Shown here piece by piece: positions 54,125-64,000 of a stretch of 64,000 bases of DNA. The notes beneath the pieces are model-generated. The model was not told the origin of the DNA, did no database searches, and saw only the letters and a list, made by a program, of their open reading frames with translations. The translations under genes were made by a program, and so were the position numbers. This DNA comes from Neonectria sp. B-13 (Eukaryota > Ascomycota > Sordariomycetes > Hypocreales > Nectriaceae): the NCBI GenBank assembly GCA_002682825.1, contig NOKP01000044.1, positions 1,291 to 65,290 of the forward strand, in the 5' to 3' direction. How positions within the stretch are numbered: position 1 is the first letter of the stretch; the number at the start of each line of letters is the position of its first letter.

Positions 54125-56537
54125 TTATAGCCAAGTAATATCCGGTTTTCCGCCTGGTAGCATCATACGGAATGGCCACCCTCGTGTTTGATGAATCGAA
54201 CTGACAATCTTCTGCAGCCAAACAGTGGCAAGACCTGGGATGACATACTCGCACCTCTCACTCCTTGACATCTCTACAGCAGTAGCCCACGACTGCTGTC
54301 CATTTCCTTCGTCGCCAAGACTCAACTGAGCGTGTGCTATAGATAAGTGGATGACAACCGCTGTCCATCTATGCCTAGATCTGAAGATTGAGAGCTGTTC
54401 CATCATCTGTAGAGCAAACTTCCACATCCGTAACGCTGCTTCAAATTCAAGTCTGTCGTGGATCGTACGGGCTGCCGCTAGTAGTCTTCGCATATGAAGT
54501 ACCTGGTCGTTAATGTCGTCTAGTTCAGGCGGCTCAATATCGGCGAGCTGTTGAAGGGTTGGACCTGCGGCGTCTAGTTTTCCTTGGCCAATATTCGCCT
54601 CCACCAATGCGAGCAATAAACGTCTGAAGGGGCGGCCCTTCTTTTCACACTCTGCTCTGCTATCGAGTTCTGGTTGCAAAACCTCGACTGCCTTTTCCCA
54701 TTCCAAGAGTTCGCAGTGTATTTCTGCAAGTTTGCTAACGATTAAAACGCGTGTGTTAGGTCGTATAGGCGTCGTCGAGTTTAGCCATAGGTGTTGCTCC
54801 AAAGAGGCCCGGGCGGTTGAGAAGTCTCCGATCGACTGAAAGAACCTTGCTGCTGTTCCCTGAAGCCTGCGGGTTACTTCAATCTCAAAAGTTGAGAGTG
54901 GATGTAACCCCTCCCACCTGTACATGTGGGAGGCGACGTCATTATCGTAACGGTGAATCTTGTTCTCGATGTGGGAAATATGAAGCCGTCCCCGTAGGGC
55001 GTTGTTATAGTGGGTCAGAGGGTGATGTGTTTGACTGAGAAAAGAGTGTATCTTGGCATCGGACTTATCGAGACTTCCGCTCACACGATAAATGATGCTT
55101 TCGTAGAGTGCAACTGAAGCATGCAAGTAATTAGGCATGGATTTTCGTAAGAACATCCTCGCTCGTTCGACGGCGACTTGGCGGAGGGTGAAGAAGTCCC
55201 TCTCGACGAAGAATAAAAGTGCCTCGATGACCTGGGTTCTGAGCGACAATGGGACTCGCTGGTGTTCTGTAGCCCTATCTAACAAAGCCCAGATAGCCTT
55301 TTTGAGCGGCAGGGACCTATATGTAAATGAGCAAAGAACAAAATTCAGGTTCCAGGCACGGGCGTCATACCAGCTAGTTTTGCCTTCGAAGCAAGGAGGA
55401 CAGGCGAAACAAATAACTCTCAAGGCCAGAGCTGCTAGGTCTTCTTTTATTTGGGGCGACAGAGCACCAGGAGACAACAACATTGATTCAGGGCGGATCG
55501 ACCAAACAGGCGTGCCATCCTCAAGAGTGTGGTGAACAATTTCCGAGTGTTCTCCAGCTCGAGCGAGGCATTCTTCATCCGACAAAAGTCTTATCATCTC
55601 GGTAGGAAGACCAAACTCGGTAGCAGTGGTCGTTTTGATCTCGCCGTCATCAGCCCAACGTCGTTGTAAGTGGCGCACACTTCTCAGCAGCTCAACAGGA
55701 ACTTCAGAGCCGCCCAGAGCGAGTATGAGGATGATTAGTTGGTCTGATATCGGAAGAATATCTCCATATTCGAAAGAGAGATTGTGATAAGAGAATGAAA
55801 GAACAGGATCTAAGATACATTTAGTGGATAGCGAGGGTGGAAGAAATGGAAAAACTACGGACCGTCAATTATAATCGAAACCAAGCGTCGTACAAAGTGG
55901 TTGTAGTCTGGAGCCTCTGAGCCAAGCGAGCACAGATGATCAAAAGCATCGTCATCATCCATACTAAGATATCTCTCATATCTAAGAAACGTAAGTGTTT
56001 CGTGGCATTGTCTACAGAGAAGGCTACTTACGTTGAAGAAGGTATGCCCAATGGAAGCCAAAACACCGAACCAATGCCACCAAGCCTACGTGCCAATTTG
56101 ATGTACTTTTTCCCCGCATAACGAAGCTCTGAGGGTCTTGACACCTGAACTAGGTCAGGGATGCGAGATGAAATCCAGGCGTGAGAGTCTTGGACATTTA
56201 GTTTCGATCTGAGAAATATCGTTACGCAGGCGAGTCGTCGACGAAGTTCTGCGTGCACAGGGTCATCAGAGGACTTCCAAAACCCATCGATATCGTCTTT
56301 GAAGTCGACGAAGATTTGATCCACCCGTGACGTATCAACAGACTGCAGAGACAATATCTTCACTGTCCGCTGATTGTTTGGCATGACCTGGTACCTAACA
56401 TCGCGTGCGAGTGGTTTTGACTTTGCAAGAACGGCCCGAGTTGCTGCCAAGTGCTTGTTGAGATCAGCTGCAAGCTGGTTGGCTTTGCTTTCATCGAATT
56501 CTTCTGCCAGTTGGCGGATGGTGCCGCATAAACACAT
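54125..56537 (-). CDS. Helical-repeat (TPR-like) protein of unknown function
   Basis: Three exons: 56537-56032, 55981-55863, 55809-54125; introns 50 (GTAAGT) and 53 nt (GTCCGT); 769 residues. Exon 1 is helical with no cofactor motif (LAADLNKHLAATRAVLAKSK). Exon 3 carries repeated paired helices with TPR-like spacing: TAARFFQSIGDFSTARASLE, LAEIHCELLEWEKAVEVLQP, LVEANIGQGKLDAAGPTLQQ and ALRMWKFALQMMEQL. No P-loop or catalytic signature is seen. Such proteins usually act as scaffolds. The start is the first ATG of the open frame; an upstream exon cannot be excluded. Confidence 0.7.
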
Positions 56538-56606
56538 GATCGTAACCTTGTAGGAGTGGGCGTAGAGAGTTCAAAGACGGAAGAAGTCAACAATCTGATC
56601 TCGGTT

Positions 56607-56627
56607 TTCGAGGCCGAGCTTCGGCCT
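56607..56627. promoter_or_regulatory. Perfect 9 bp hairpin/palindrome upstream of the TPR-like gene
   Basis: CGAGGCCGA and TCGGCCTCG are separated by three bases, 70 bp before the start at 56,537. In mRNA it would form a GC-rich stem in the 5' leader; in DNA it could be a dimer binding site. Confidence 0.35.
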
Positions 56628-57914
56628 CGATCTGGGGACCCACTGGGACAAGATCACGTGAAGGCGTAGAACACATCTTTATGTCAAAATAAGTATGAGA
56701 TGCCATCACCAAAACGTCCACTTGATGTGAATGAGAAGACAGATTCATTCGTGAAGATAGACGTGGTGCTATTAAAGTGGACATTTTTAATTATCTTTCA
56801 GGAAAGCAAAATGTTTATTTCAGGCTCACCTGCTCTGAGCGGGATGTGAAGCGCTAGGAATCCGTTGAAGACAGACAACAAAGAAAGAGCGTGAGAATAA
56901 CGTGAGGTAGAAGATTTCGTGATTCTTCACCAAGCTTATTATAGGCTGTCGTGCTATTTTCTCTAAGACAACCCCACTCATCGGACAAATGCATCCCTAA
57001 TGGCTCATTACGATATTTAAACACACGATAAGGTGCAATGGTACCGGAAAGGCTCTTCGCAGATCACTGAACCCCGCCAAGATGCAAGTAATTGCTCTTC
57101 CTAGATTATACTATACGAGGTATTGAGTCAAAACGATGATGCCCTTCCACTTCCAAGTTCTTTGGGCGGTAGCACCAACGAGCACCTACAGCGCCAAGCC
57201 CGACATTGCGCGATGAATGGCCTCGCTAAATGACCTCGCTAAATGATTCCGGTTTCTTTTTCTATCACTGTGAAAAAGGGTTGCTTGTGGAGTCCCTGCC
57301 AAGTGGGGTCCGAGGAGCTAGCAGATCTCTCACATTGAGAAATTTCATAGCAATGACAGACAAACTGTGGAGCCGCAATTCTGGTGGCCCAGTCACAGCG
57401 ACTCCAAGGTTGGATTGATTAGATAGTGTTTGTCAGGATGGGCTTTTATCTGATCTGTACAAAGTACATGTGTCCTTTGTTGACAGTTATTGAATCGTGC
57501 TTGATTCCACATGTCCAATTTCCTTCGTCACCTGAGGAGCTTTTACTATGAGGCCTTGAACCTCACCACTGAGATTGCTTTCTCAAGCTAAGTCGAGGCC
57601 CTGAATCTGCTCTTCCGTCAAACCTCGATCTTGAACCGGGAACCAAATGCAACACCATCGTACTATGATGGACTTCTCCGGGTGAACCACACTGAATGAT
57701 CCTAGTCGCCGATGTCGGGTCCGCATGACGCGTCTCCATCCAAGTGGGCCTCGTGTATTAGTATCCGAGTGCCAAGAAGTGAAAACCCAACGGGGCCCAC
57801 AATTCCTCATCTGATAAAGTCGCGACTCCCAGTGCTGATCTGATAAGACGTTCCCTAGATCATCGTGTTTTCGTTCTACACATCTCCATTGCATACAACT
57901 AGACGCCTCTAACA
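56628..57914. other. Divergent intergenic region, 1.3 kb
   Basis: Promoters of the minus-strand TPR-like gene and plus-strand MFS gene. No exon supported; minus frames of up to 146 codons at 57,583-58,023 overlap the MFS start and lack features. Confidence 0.5.
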
Positions 57915-59580
57915 ATGGAAGGCCCTCACGAAAAGCACCCTGAAAGTGGGACATCCACTCTCTCAACTGTTGCCCACGAAAATGATGACAGCTCAGACAA
58001 CGATGGCAAGACATCCATCCCATTGAACATGAAAATCCTCTCGGTTGTGGTTGTTAGCATGATCGGATTCGGAGGTCACTGGAGTAGTGGTGTCACGGGA
58101 GCCTTGAAAAGCACACTGAAGAAGGTAAGCCAACTCGACAATCGCACACCACCCACTTTGTCTAGTCACTAATATGGCTCTCTGTCCAGGAGCTCGACAT
58201 CAGCAACACACAATACGCTGTCCTCGATTCAAGTGAAAGTTTTATCAAAGTGACGCTGATTCTCCTCAGTGGCGCTCTCACCGACCGCTATGGCGGAGCC
58301 AGTATGTACATCCGTCATGTTGTAGGCGTGTTGCTGTAGACTCATACTTTCTAGGCACTATGCTCTGGGGTAACGCTATTTTCAGCTTCGGTGCGATCCT
58401 GATTGCCGCGGCAACGACTGTCCGCAACTACAAGTTCATGATATTCGGTGTTATTGTTCAAGCCCTGGGCGATGTTGCTACTCAGGTCGCTCAGTACAAA
58501 ATCTTCTCATCCTGGTTTCCCCCATCCTCTGGCTTCGCCTCAACTCTGGCGTTCGAACTTGGCATCGGAAAAATCGGCTCGTTCGTTGGTAAGGCCACGG
58601 CTAATGTTATCTCTACCAATCTTGGCGATTTCAGCTGGGCCTACTGGATGTCCGTATTCATGAACCTCTTTACCAACGTGGCAACGATATTCTTCTGGTG
58701 GTTCACTCGCTGGTGCGAGAAGCGCTACACCGGCACACTGGATCCAGCGACGGGCGAGAAGTTAACCGAAAACAACAAGAAGTTCGAGATTACCAAGGTT
58801 CTGCGTCTTCCTTGGTCATTCTGGCTTGTTTGTTTGTTCTCGCTTTTCCAGACGTCAACAGCTGGTGTCTTCTCCTCCAACGGCACGGAGCTAGCCGAGC
58901 AACGTTTTGATATATCAGCTGTACAAGCGGGCTGGTATTCAGCTATGTCGCAGTACTTAGGCTTCTTTTTTGTGCCTCTTGTGGGCATATTTATCGACAT
59001 TCTCGGACGGCGACTCACTGTCATGCTCGTGTGTGGACTAGGAATGCTGCTGTCGATGTGTCTAGCGGCCTGGGGGCCGTCTGTGTCAGGAACGGCAGCT
59101 AGTTTTGGTATCTATGCTGTCGCTTCTTCACTTGGCCCAACCGTCATCATTGACAGCATCCGAACAAGCATGTGGTACCAGGAGGTCTTTGGCTCAGGCT
59201 ACGCCATCAAAATCGCCATTAACAACAGCATGACCATTATTGTCGGTATCATCGCAGGTGTTATTCAGGACCGGGATGATGACAGCTACGATAATGTGGT
59301 CATCCTGTACGTGGCTCTTGCAGCCGGGTCGGTCGTTGTTGGTGCTATTATGGTCGTGTTGGGGTGTACGAGCAACATTATCGGTCTCCTACAGTGGAGT
59401 CGAAAAGAGCGAGTCCGGAATGGCGACATCATCAACGACACGAAAGAGAGGTTTGAGACCGACAAACACGCCGAGTGGAACCGAAAACTCAGCCTCGTAA
59501 ACTTCATTTCGGTTATCGTCCTGATTGTCGGCGCTTGGATCGCGTACTTCTGGGGTGTAGGCACCGGCAATAACTATTGA
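57915..59580 (+). CDS. MFS transporter, MFSD1-like
   Basis: Three exons: 57915-58124, 58190-58301, 58355-59580; introns 65 and 53 nt; 515 residues with twelve likely membrane helices. The N-terminal tail is acidic. Helix 1 region SVVVVSMIGFGGHWSSGVTG and LDSSESFIKVTLILLSGALT with TDRYGGA (helix 2-3 loop) match fungal relatives of human MFSD1, a lysosomal dipeptide uniporter. In the second half GIFIDILGRR forms the equivalent loop. The protein is complete. Location (vacuole or plasma membrane) and substrate are not shown by sequence. It ends convergently with the next gene. Confidence 0.83.
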
Positions 59581-59949
59581 GAATGCCCTAAACTATAGAA
59601 ATTAGTATTAATATGCCATGTAGCATCAGCAATAATCATCGGTGACGTCAAAGGGAAATGATGACGAGTTGAGACGCCAACAGCGTCAGCTACGCAGTAA
59701 TTACCTTGACGCCTTCGCACTTTCAATGTCTCATCGTCACTTTAAGTTATCTCAAAATTCTGCATGGAGGGTGTATGAAATTGATGAACTAGTTGTTTTT
59801 TTGAAAGAATGTGTAAGTTAATGTAGCAAGGTCGTGAGTTGCCAAATTGTCATGATGTGTCGAGCGTTGACAAGCTCGCAATTATGCAATTTCTGGGCAG
59901 ACACCCGCTGATCTGATAATTCCTCCGCCGTCTTTCCAATATCGTATGC
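59581..59949. other. Convergent intergenic region
   Basis: 3' ends of the MFS and phosphatase-family genes; nothing else recognised. Confidence 0.5.
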
Positions 59950-61360
59950 TCACCGTGGTGCAAAAACAAAGCCCAACTGATCTATCTCTTCACCAACTCG
60001 GCCGAGGAAGCCCACAATTTGCCAACCAACTGGCGCCGAGACACTGCTGCAGTCATCTGTCGCTGTACCGGCTTCCAATACATTACCCGAGCTGGTCTTT
60101 GCGGCTATGTAGAAAATGCGTGTTCGTCCGTCCTTCTTTCCCTGGCACACCTCGGCACTCGTCCAGAACTCGGCGCTACTCAATGTCAGACTAGAGACAC
60201 TGCCGCCATCGCTGCCGTGGCTAAATGCAGTCCCATCGGTGAAAACAATACCGACGGAATCCAGGCGTGCTCCACCGCGAAATGACAGTTTGTTGGGCTT
60301 AGGAAGCGATCCTGAGGATGAGCGTAGTGCGGAGAGAGCGGGCAGGTCAGTGAACCAGTCGCCATGGGGCCCACCAGAGAAAGCAGACTGGCGGAACGAA
60401 GAGGACAGCGACCAGGTGAAGTTGGCGCCGATGGGGTTATGATCCGACAGTAGGCTTCCGTTGGCCTGCAGAAATTTGCTACTCTCGTAGTTGAAAGAGG
60501 TGGCGGTTAATTTGATGATAGCATTGCCACGGTAAAAGGCCTTGTCAACCGTTTCGCAGGTGTTGATATTGCTAGGGTTCTCGCAGAGCAACTCCTTGGT
60601 GGGCTCGACGTTGTTTCTTATGTTCTCGATCCAGACGTCTGTCAGACCGTTCTGGGTCTTGAAGATACGAATGTTGTCTGCCGTGCGGGTGTAGCGGCTG
60701 TTCGTGTCGCCAAATACTAGTACAGCGTTGCCCTTGCTCCAGGTATCAATGTAATCGGCGACCTGTTTCAAGTTGCTGTTTCGGGCAGTTTCGTCCTTGT
60801 CCTCGGTACCAGCATCGGTATGAAGGTTGTACACATCAATGAAGACGCCGTCGGCGACCTTTATTCGCATAAAAGTGAAACCCTTGGGCGTCAGGCAGTC
60901 CGCACCCGAGGCGTTGGAGCATGTGTCCCATTTGACGCGGGTAAAATCGATCCAGTCAAAGTTGGCGAGCGTGTTGAGGCCAGAGCCAATAACGGCGCCT
61001 CCAGACGTAGGAGTGCGGTAGGCATGGTTGTCCGTCTTGTAGATAGAAGCGTGATAGTTGAAGTCCTGAGGTCAGGTTTAATAAACAATTCATGTACGTA
61101 AAGCAAACGGACATATTTGGATGGTCAAGTGAGAGAGAGCGTACTTCCTGAACGTTGATGATATCGTAGCCATATTTGGCAAAGTAGGTCCCAATAAGGA
61201 GTGAGTTGGTGGTTTTATCGCCGGGGACTTCGTTGGACTGGATGATTCCCGGAAGACCTGCGACGTTCATGCTCAGGATAGAGAAGTCGCCGCTGCCTGG
61301 CGCAGCGGAACAGCTTGCTGCTAGGAGCAAGGAACACAGAGCGACACGCATGTTCATCAT
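59950..61360 (-). CDS. Secreted endonuclease/exonuclease/phosphatase-family enzyme with C-terminal jacalin-like lectin domain
   Basis: Two exons, 61360-61145 and 61065-59950, intron 79 nt; 443 residues. The signal peptide MMNMRVALCSLLLAASCSAA is followed by ILSMNVAGLPG. EEP-fold residues are in place: Glu72 in NVQE, YNLHTDAG near 152, GDTN at 191-194 and SDHNPI at 279-284. This fold includes sphingomyelinase-, inositol-phosphatase- and DNase-like hydrolases. From about residue 302 a jacalin-type beta-prism follows (LSFRGGARLDSVGIVFTDG, SHGSDGGSVSSLTL, GWQIVGFLGRVGEEIDQLGF), which should bind carbohydrate. Substrate is undecided: phosphodiester in lipid, phytate-like or nucleic acid. Confidence 0.88.
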
Positions 61361-63741
61361 GATCGTCTGGGGGTGTTGAAGAAGCTGACGTAGCACAGGG
61401 GAACGGAGTTACACACGCAAGTCCTTGTTTTTATCAACATAGTACTTAGTGCTTTATCATATGATTTATGAACCCTTAGCTGACTAAGACTTCGTGTTGA
61501 CGGTTGACAACATACGTATTCGTAGTACGACCCGCCCCGGGACAATGTGCCCGTTAGGGAATGCAGCTCCGAGGCAAGCCACGTTCGTGTTCTCGACCCG
61601 TGGGGTTGTTAGCGCGATGTCACGACAGGGCCGGCCGAAAGTACTATATTAGTTTACCGAGATAGGGGTCAGTTGATCTATGCCATTGCAACGCCAGGTT
61701 GGGAAGGAGACACGTGGGCGCCTTCGGGTTGGAGACAGTTTTCAATCTTGGGAGCGATAAATAACGGAGACGGGCGAGAAGTACGAGAGTGGCACAAATT
61801 CGTTCCAATCAACCGACTAATAATCTTATTGTGGCCAAGATGGTTGCTGTGTCTTCAGCTTAGTTCTTGACTATTGGTGGAAAGGAGCATGATCCATTTT
61901 CGCGCGGGGCTATATGTCGCCAGGTTTAAGGTTCGTTCGTGACCTAATTTGAGGGGACACGGACATGTTTGAGCCGCGGCATAGAGTGGCCTTGTCGCGA
62001 ATCCCTTATAACACGTGCTCATAAGGTTGCTATGGACTGTTTCTTATCGAGCACTGTTACTGCACTGGAAATTAATCTTCCTCTTATGTCACCGAGTCGC
62101 CAAGTAATCCAAGACTCGTCACTCATTAATCTCAGTCATTTTGACCGTTACGACACATGGAATAAATCGGGTTGCTAATGAGTGAGTGGTCCGTATCTAT
62201 ATATGGAGATTCTATTACCCAGACCTTCTGGATTCCCTCCTAGAGAATTGAAGAATCTTACAAACTACAAACGGGCCTGGTCATTGTGACGACGGAACTA
62301 GTCTCGCCTAGAATCTTTTGAGCCATTGAGTCAAAAGACCATGTATGAATGGCTTGAGAGGAAAGTTGATGCTCTATGGTTCGCCTTCATTTGGATACGG
62401 GGGCTATCTTCATGAAGCCTCGGACATCCTCGTCATCGGAGCTAGATTTAGGGTCGACACTGAACTTCTTTATCTTCCGGGTTTCCTGCTGCTTAGACTT
62501 TTTAGAGCGGAAACTACCACATGTAGTCTCTTCTTCATTACCGGAGCCACCATCTTTTAATTTCGGTTTGTTGTCGTGAAGGATGCTCGCCTTTTCAAAT
62601 ATTGGCAAAACGACGAGGAGCCGTTGGGGCTAGGGCCAAAGCCGGAGAGCTCTCTGTGCTATGATACCATCCCGGTTCTCGTGTTCCTGACATGATCTCC
62701 CGAAACCCGTGACATACGTTTGTCACTAATAGGCCCCGTCTCCAGTAGCTCTCTGTTACGCACGACAGGCTTTGCAGCTGTATAATAACCTTTGGGCCTT
62801 GTGGCCGAATACGAATATGACATTACGGCGTCGCGTCAACGAATAAGAATAGCTCAGACAGTCCGTCACGGCCGGCGCATCCGGGGCATTACAGGCGGAC
62901 GATTAGTATTCGGGCGTGGGTGCAAGCCTTAAGCTTAATGGTACATCACCAAATGGAGTACGGATAACCGAAATGAGTCTGAACTGCTGTCACTGAAGTA
63001 CCGAGTTTGCCCCAGAACTAGAACTTACGTAGTAGGGATTTTAGCGTCGAGAATGGTCGTTAATTAGTGAAACTAATTGTTCATCTACAGGATTGCATGT
63101 AGGGGAAGCCCATGGGCATTTCTCGGCGCTCCGACCTCAGCTAGGTACTGCTGTTGGTTCCTGGAAAACTGGAATAAAAAACAAAACAACCTTACTTGGT
63201 CTCTTGGTATTGATTGACATTGGCTAGTTAGGTAACTGTCCCGTCCCACCGCTGTGTAAGGCCTATTTAAAGCAGTGTGCGCCGTTCTTACTGTCTTGCA
63301 TTATTGTGCTTGATGCCGTCGTTAAAAATGGAGCGGGGGTGAATTATGCATGTGTACAGTGGCAGAATTCGTATTGCTGATTGTTTCACGACATCGGAAG
63401 CATAATGACGTGAGATAGCTAATGCATGTGTAGCCTCAACCCCCCCCCCTTTGCCCCCATCTTGCTCTCCTCTTGCGTTTTAGACGTGGCGGAGTAGCAT
63501 ATCGGCAGGCCTTGGCGCGGCAGTGTCTCAAAGCTTCGTCTGAGAGCCAATACTTTCTCAGCCTGATGGTCTTACAACCAACATTTGCGCGCCCTGTTCG
63601 CAAAATGGAAACCGTGGCATTTGCGGCTGAGTTCTAATCAGGCTGCGACGCAAGTAATGAAAAGAGGCAATTTCCCCCTCCATCTTGATTTAACTATAAC
63701 CCTCAAACACACGCGCCAACAGTCTCCGCGTTGTAGTCGCT
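61361..63741. other. Intergenic, 2.4 kb, no gene seen
   Basis: Left side is promoter of the phosphatase-family gene. A poly-C run lies near 63,438. Frames up to 73 codons near 62,350-62,610 show no domain. The last 300 bp are promoter of the gene at the right edge. Confidence 0.45.
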
Positions 63742-64000
63742 ATGTCCTATATCCCAGTGACGAGAATCCTGCCCGGCGATGACGTCGAGCCTCAAAAGAC
63801 GAACGGCGAAACATCCATCCCAGATGATTGGCATGGAGGTCCGCACACACTTGGTCTCGGACCACTTGAGTTCGTGGGAGGTTGGGCTTGGAATATCCTC
63901 CTAACCCTCGCGCCAGCTTGCTTCTTCGGTAAAGCCACTATTCGCCACCAACATATTCACGGAAGCTGATGTCTCTGCAGTCCTTGCCATCCTCGCGCTT
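63742..64000 (+). CDS. Start of a membrane protein, cut by window edge
   Basis: Exon 1 is 63742-63928; an intron (GTAAAG to CTGCAG, 63929-63980) leads in phase to exon 2 at 63981. The first 62 residues are hydrophilic, then GPLEFVGGWAWNILLTLAPA runs through the junction into FFVLAILAL, a first membrane helix. This N-terminus resembles fungal multi-pass proteins with an outer hydrophilic tail, but the family cannot be set from 69 residues. Confidence 0.6.

Noticed and set aside
62345..62608. Overlapping 67-73-codon frames on both strands
   Set aside because: All three strands/frames are open by chance in GC-balanced DNA; none has a domain or intron signals that extend it.

Overview
The window is nuclear DNA from a filamentous ascomycete (Pezizomycotina). 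Genes carry short spliceosomal introns (about 48-81 nt, donors such as GTATGT/GTGAGT, branch sites of the CTGAC/CTAAC type, CAG/TAG acceptors). The families are fungal: an NLR with nucleoside-phosphorylase and NACHT domains, a Zn2Cys6 factor, a GH28 pectinase, an ACS-type MFS carrier, a LysM relic, and DUF3140/HVA1 and CorA-like proteins. AT-rich blocks with essentially no CpG and stop codons of the CAA>TAA, CAG>TAG and TGG>TAG type point to repeat-induced point mutation (RIP). The class cannot be fixed from sequence alone. Gene models below were built by reading both strands and joining exons so that phases close.

Bases 1-3.6 kb hold the 5' three quarters of an NLR-type gene (PNP-NACHT-ankyrin) that runs off the left edge and ends in near-identical tandem ankyrin units. 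From 3.6 to 21 kb the sequence is mostly transposon graveyard: an OrsD-like plus hAT relic, a 2.3 kb RIP block, a hAT relic split by a 1.64 kb Tc1/mariner element with intact TIRs and TA duplication, a FunK1 kinase scrap and a 259 bp foldback element. Three apparently live genes sit among them: a CorA-like membrane protein, an extended SDR reductase and a small mitochondrial-type membrane protein.

From 21.8 to 26.6 kb an intact DUF3140-HVA1 gene is followed by a broken GMC oxidoreductase and a broken LysM protein. From 27 to 31.6 kb there is a compact group: SDR, Zn2Cys6 regulator and a second SDR, with CGG-rich repeats in the divergent promoter. An ACS-family transporter (33.4-35.2 kb) and a bHLH factor with a GC-AG intron (37.2-38.3 kb) come next. 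A transaldolase and a sugar transporter are then transcribed away from each other around a promoter with six CCTGNNCAGG-like palindromic sites and a 23 bp tandem repeat (38.4-42.7 kb). This is the most system-like arrangement in the window: sugar import and pentose-phosphate flux under possible shared control, next to a secreted endopolygalacturonase (43.1-44.5 kb).

The right third holds a divergent NmrA-like/bZIP pair (46.3-49.1 kb), a 100-base assembly gap (49,505-49,604), a CCCH zinc-finger/PIN-like protein, a 769-residue helical-repeat protein, an MFSD1-like MFS carrier, a secreted endonuclease/exonuclease/phosphatase-family enzyme fused to a jacalin-like lectin domain, and the first exons of a membrane protein at the right edge. 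No rRNA, tRNA, CRISPR array or complete secondary-metabolite cluster was seen.
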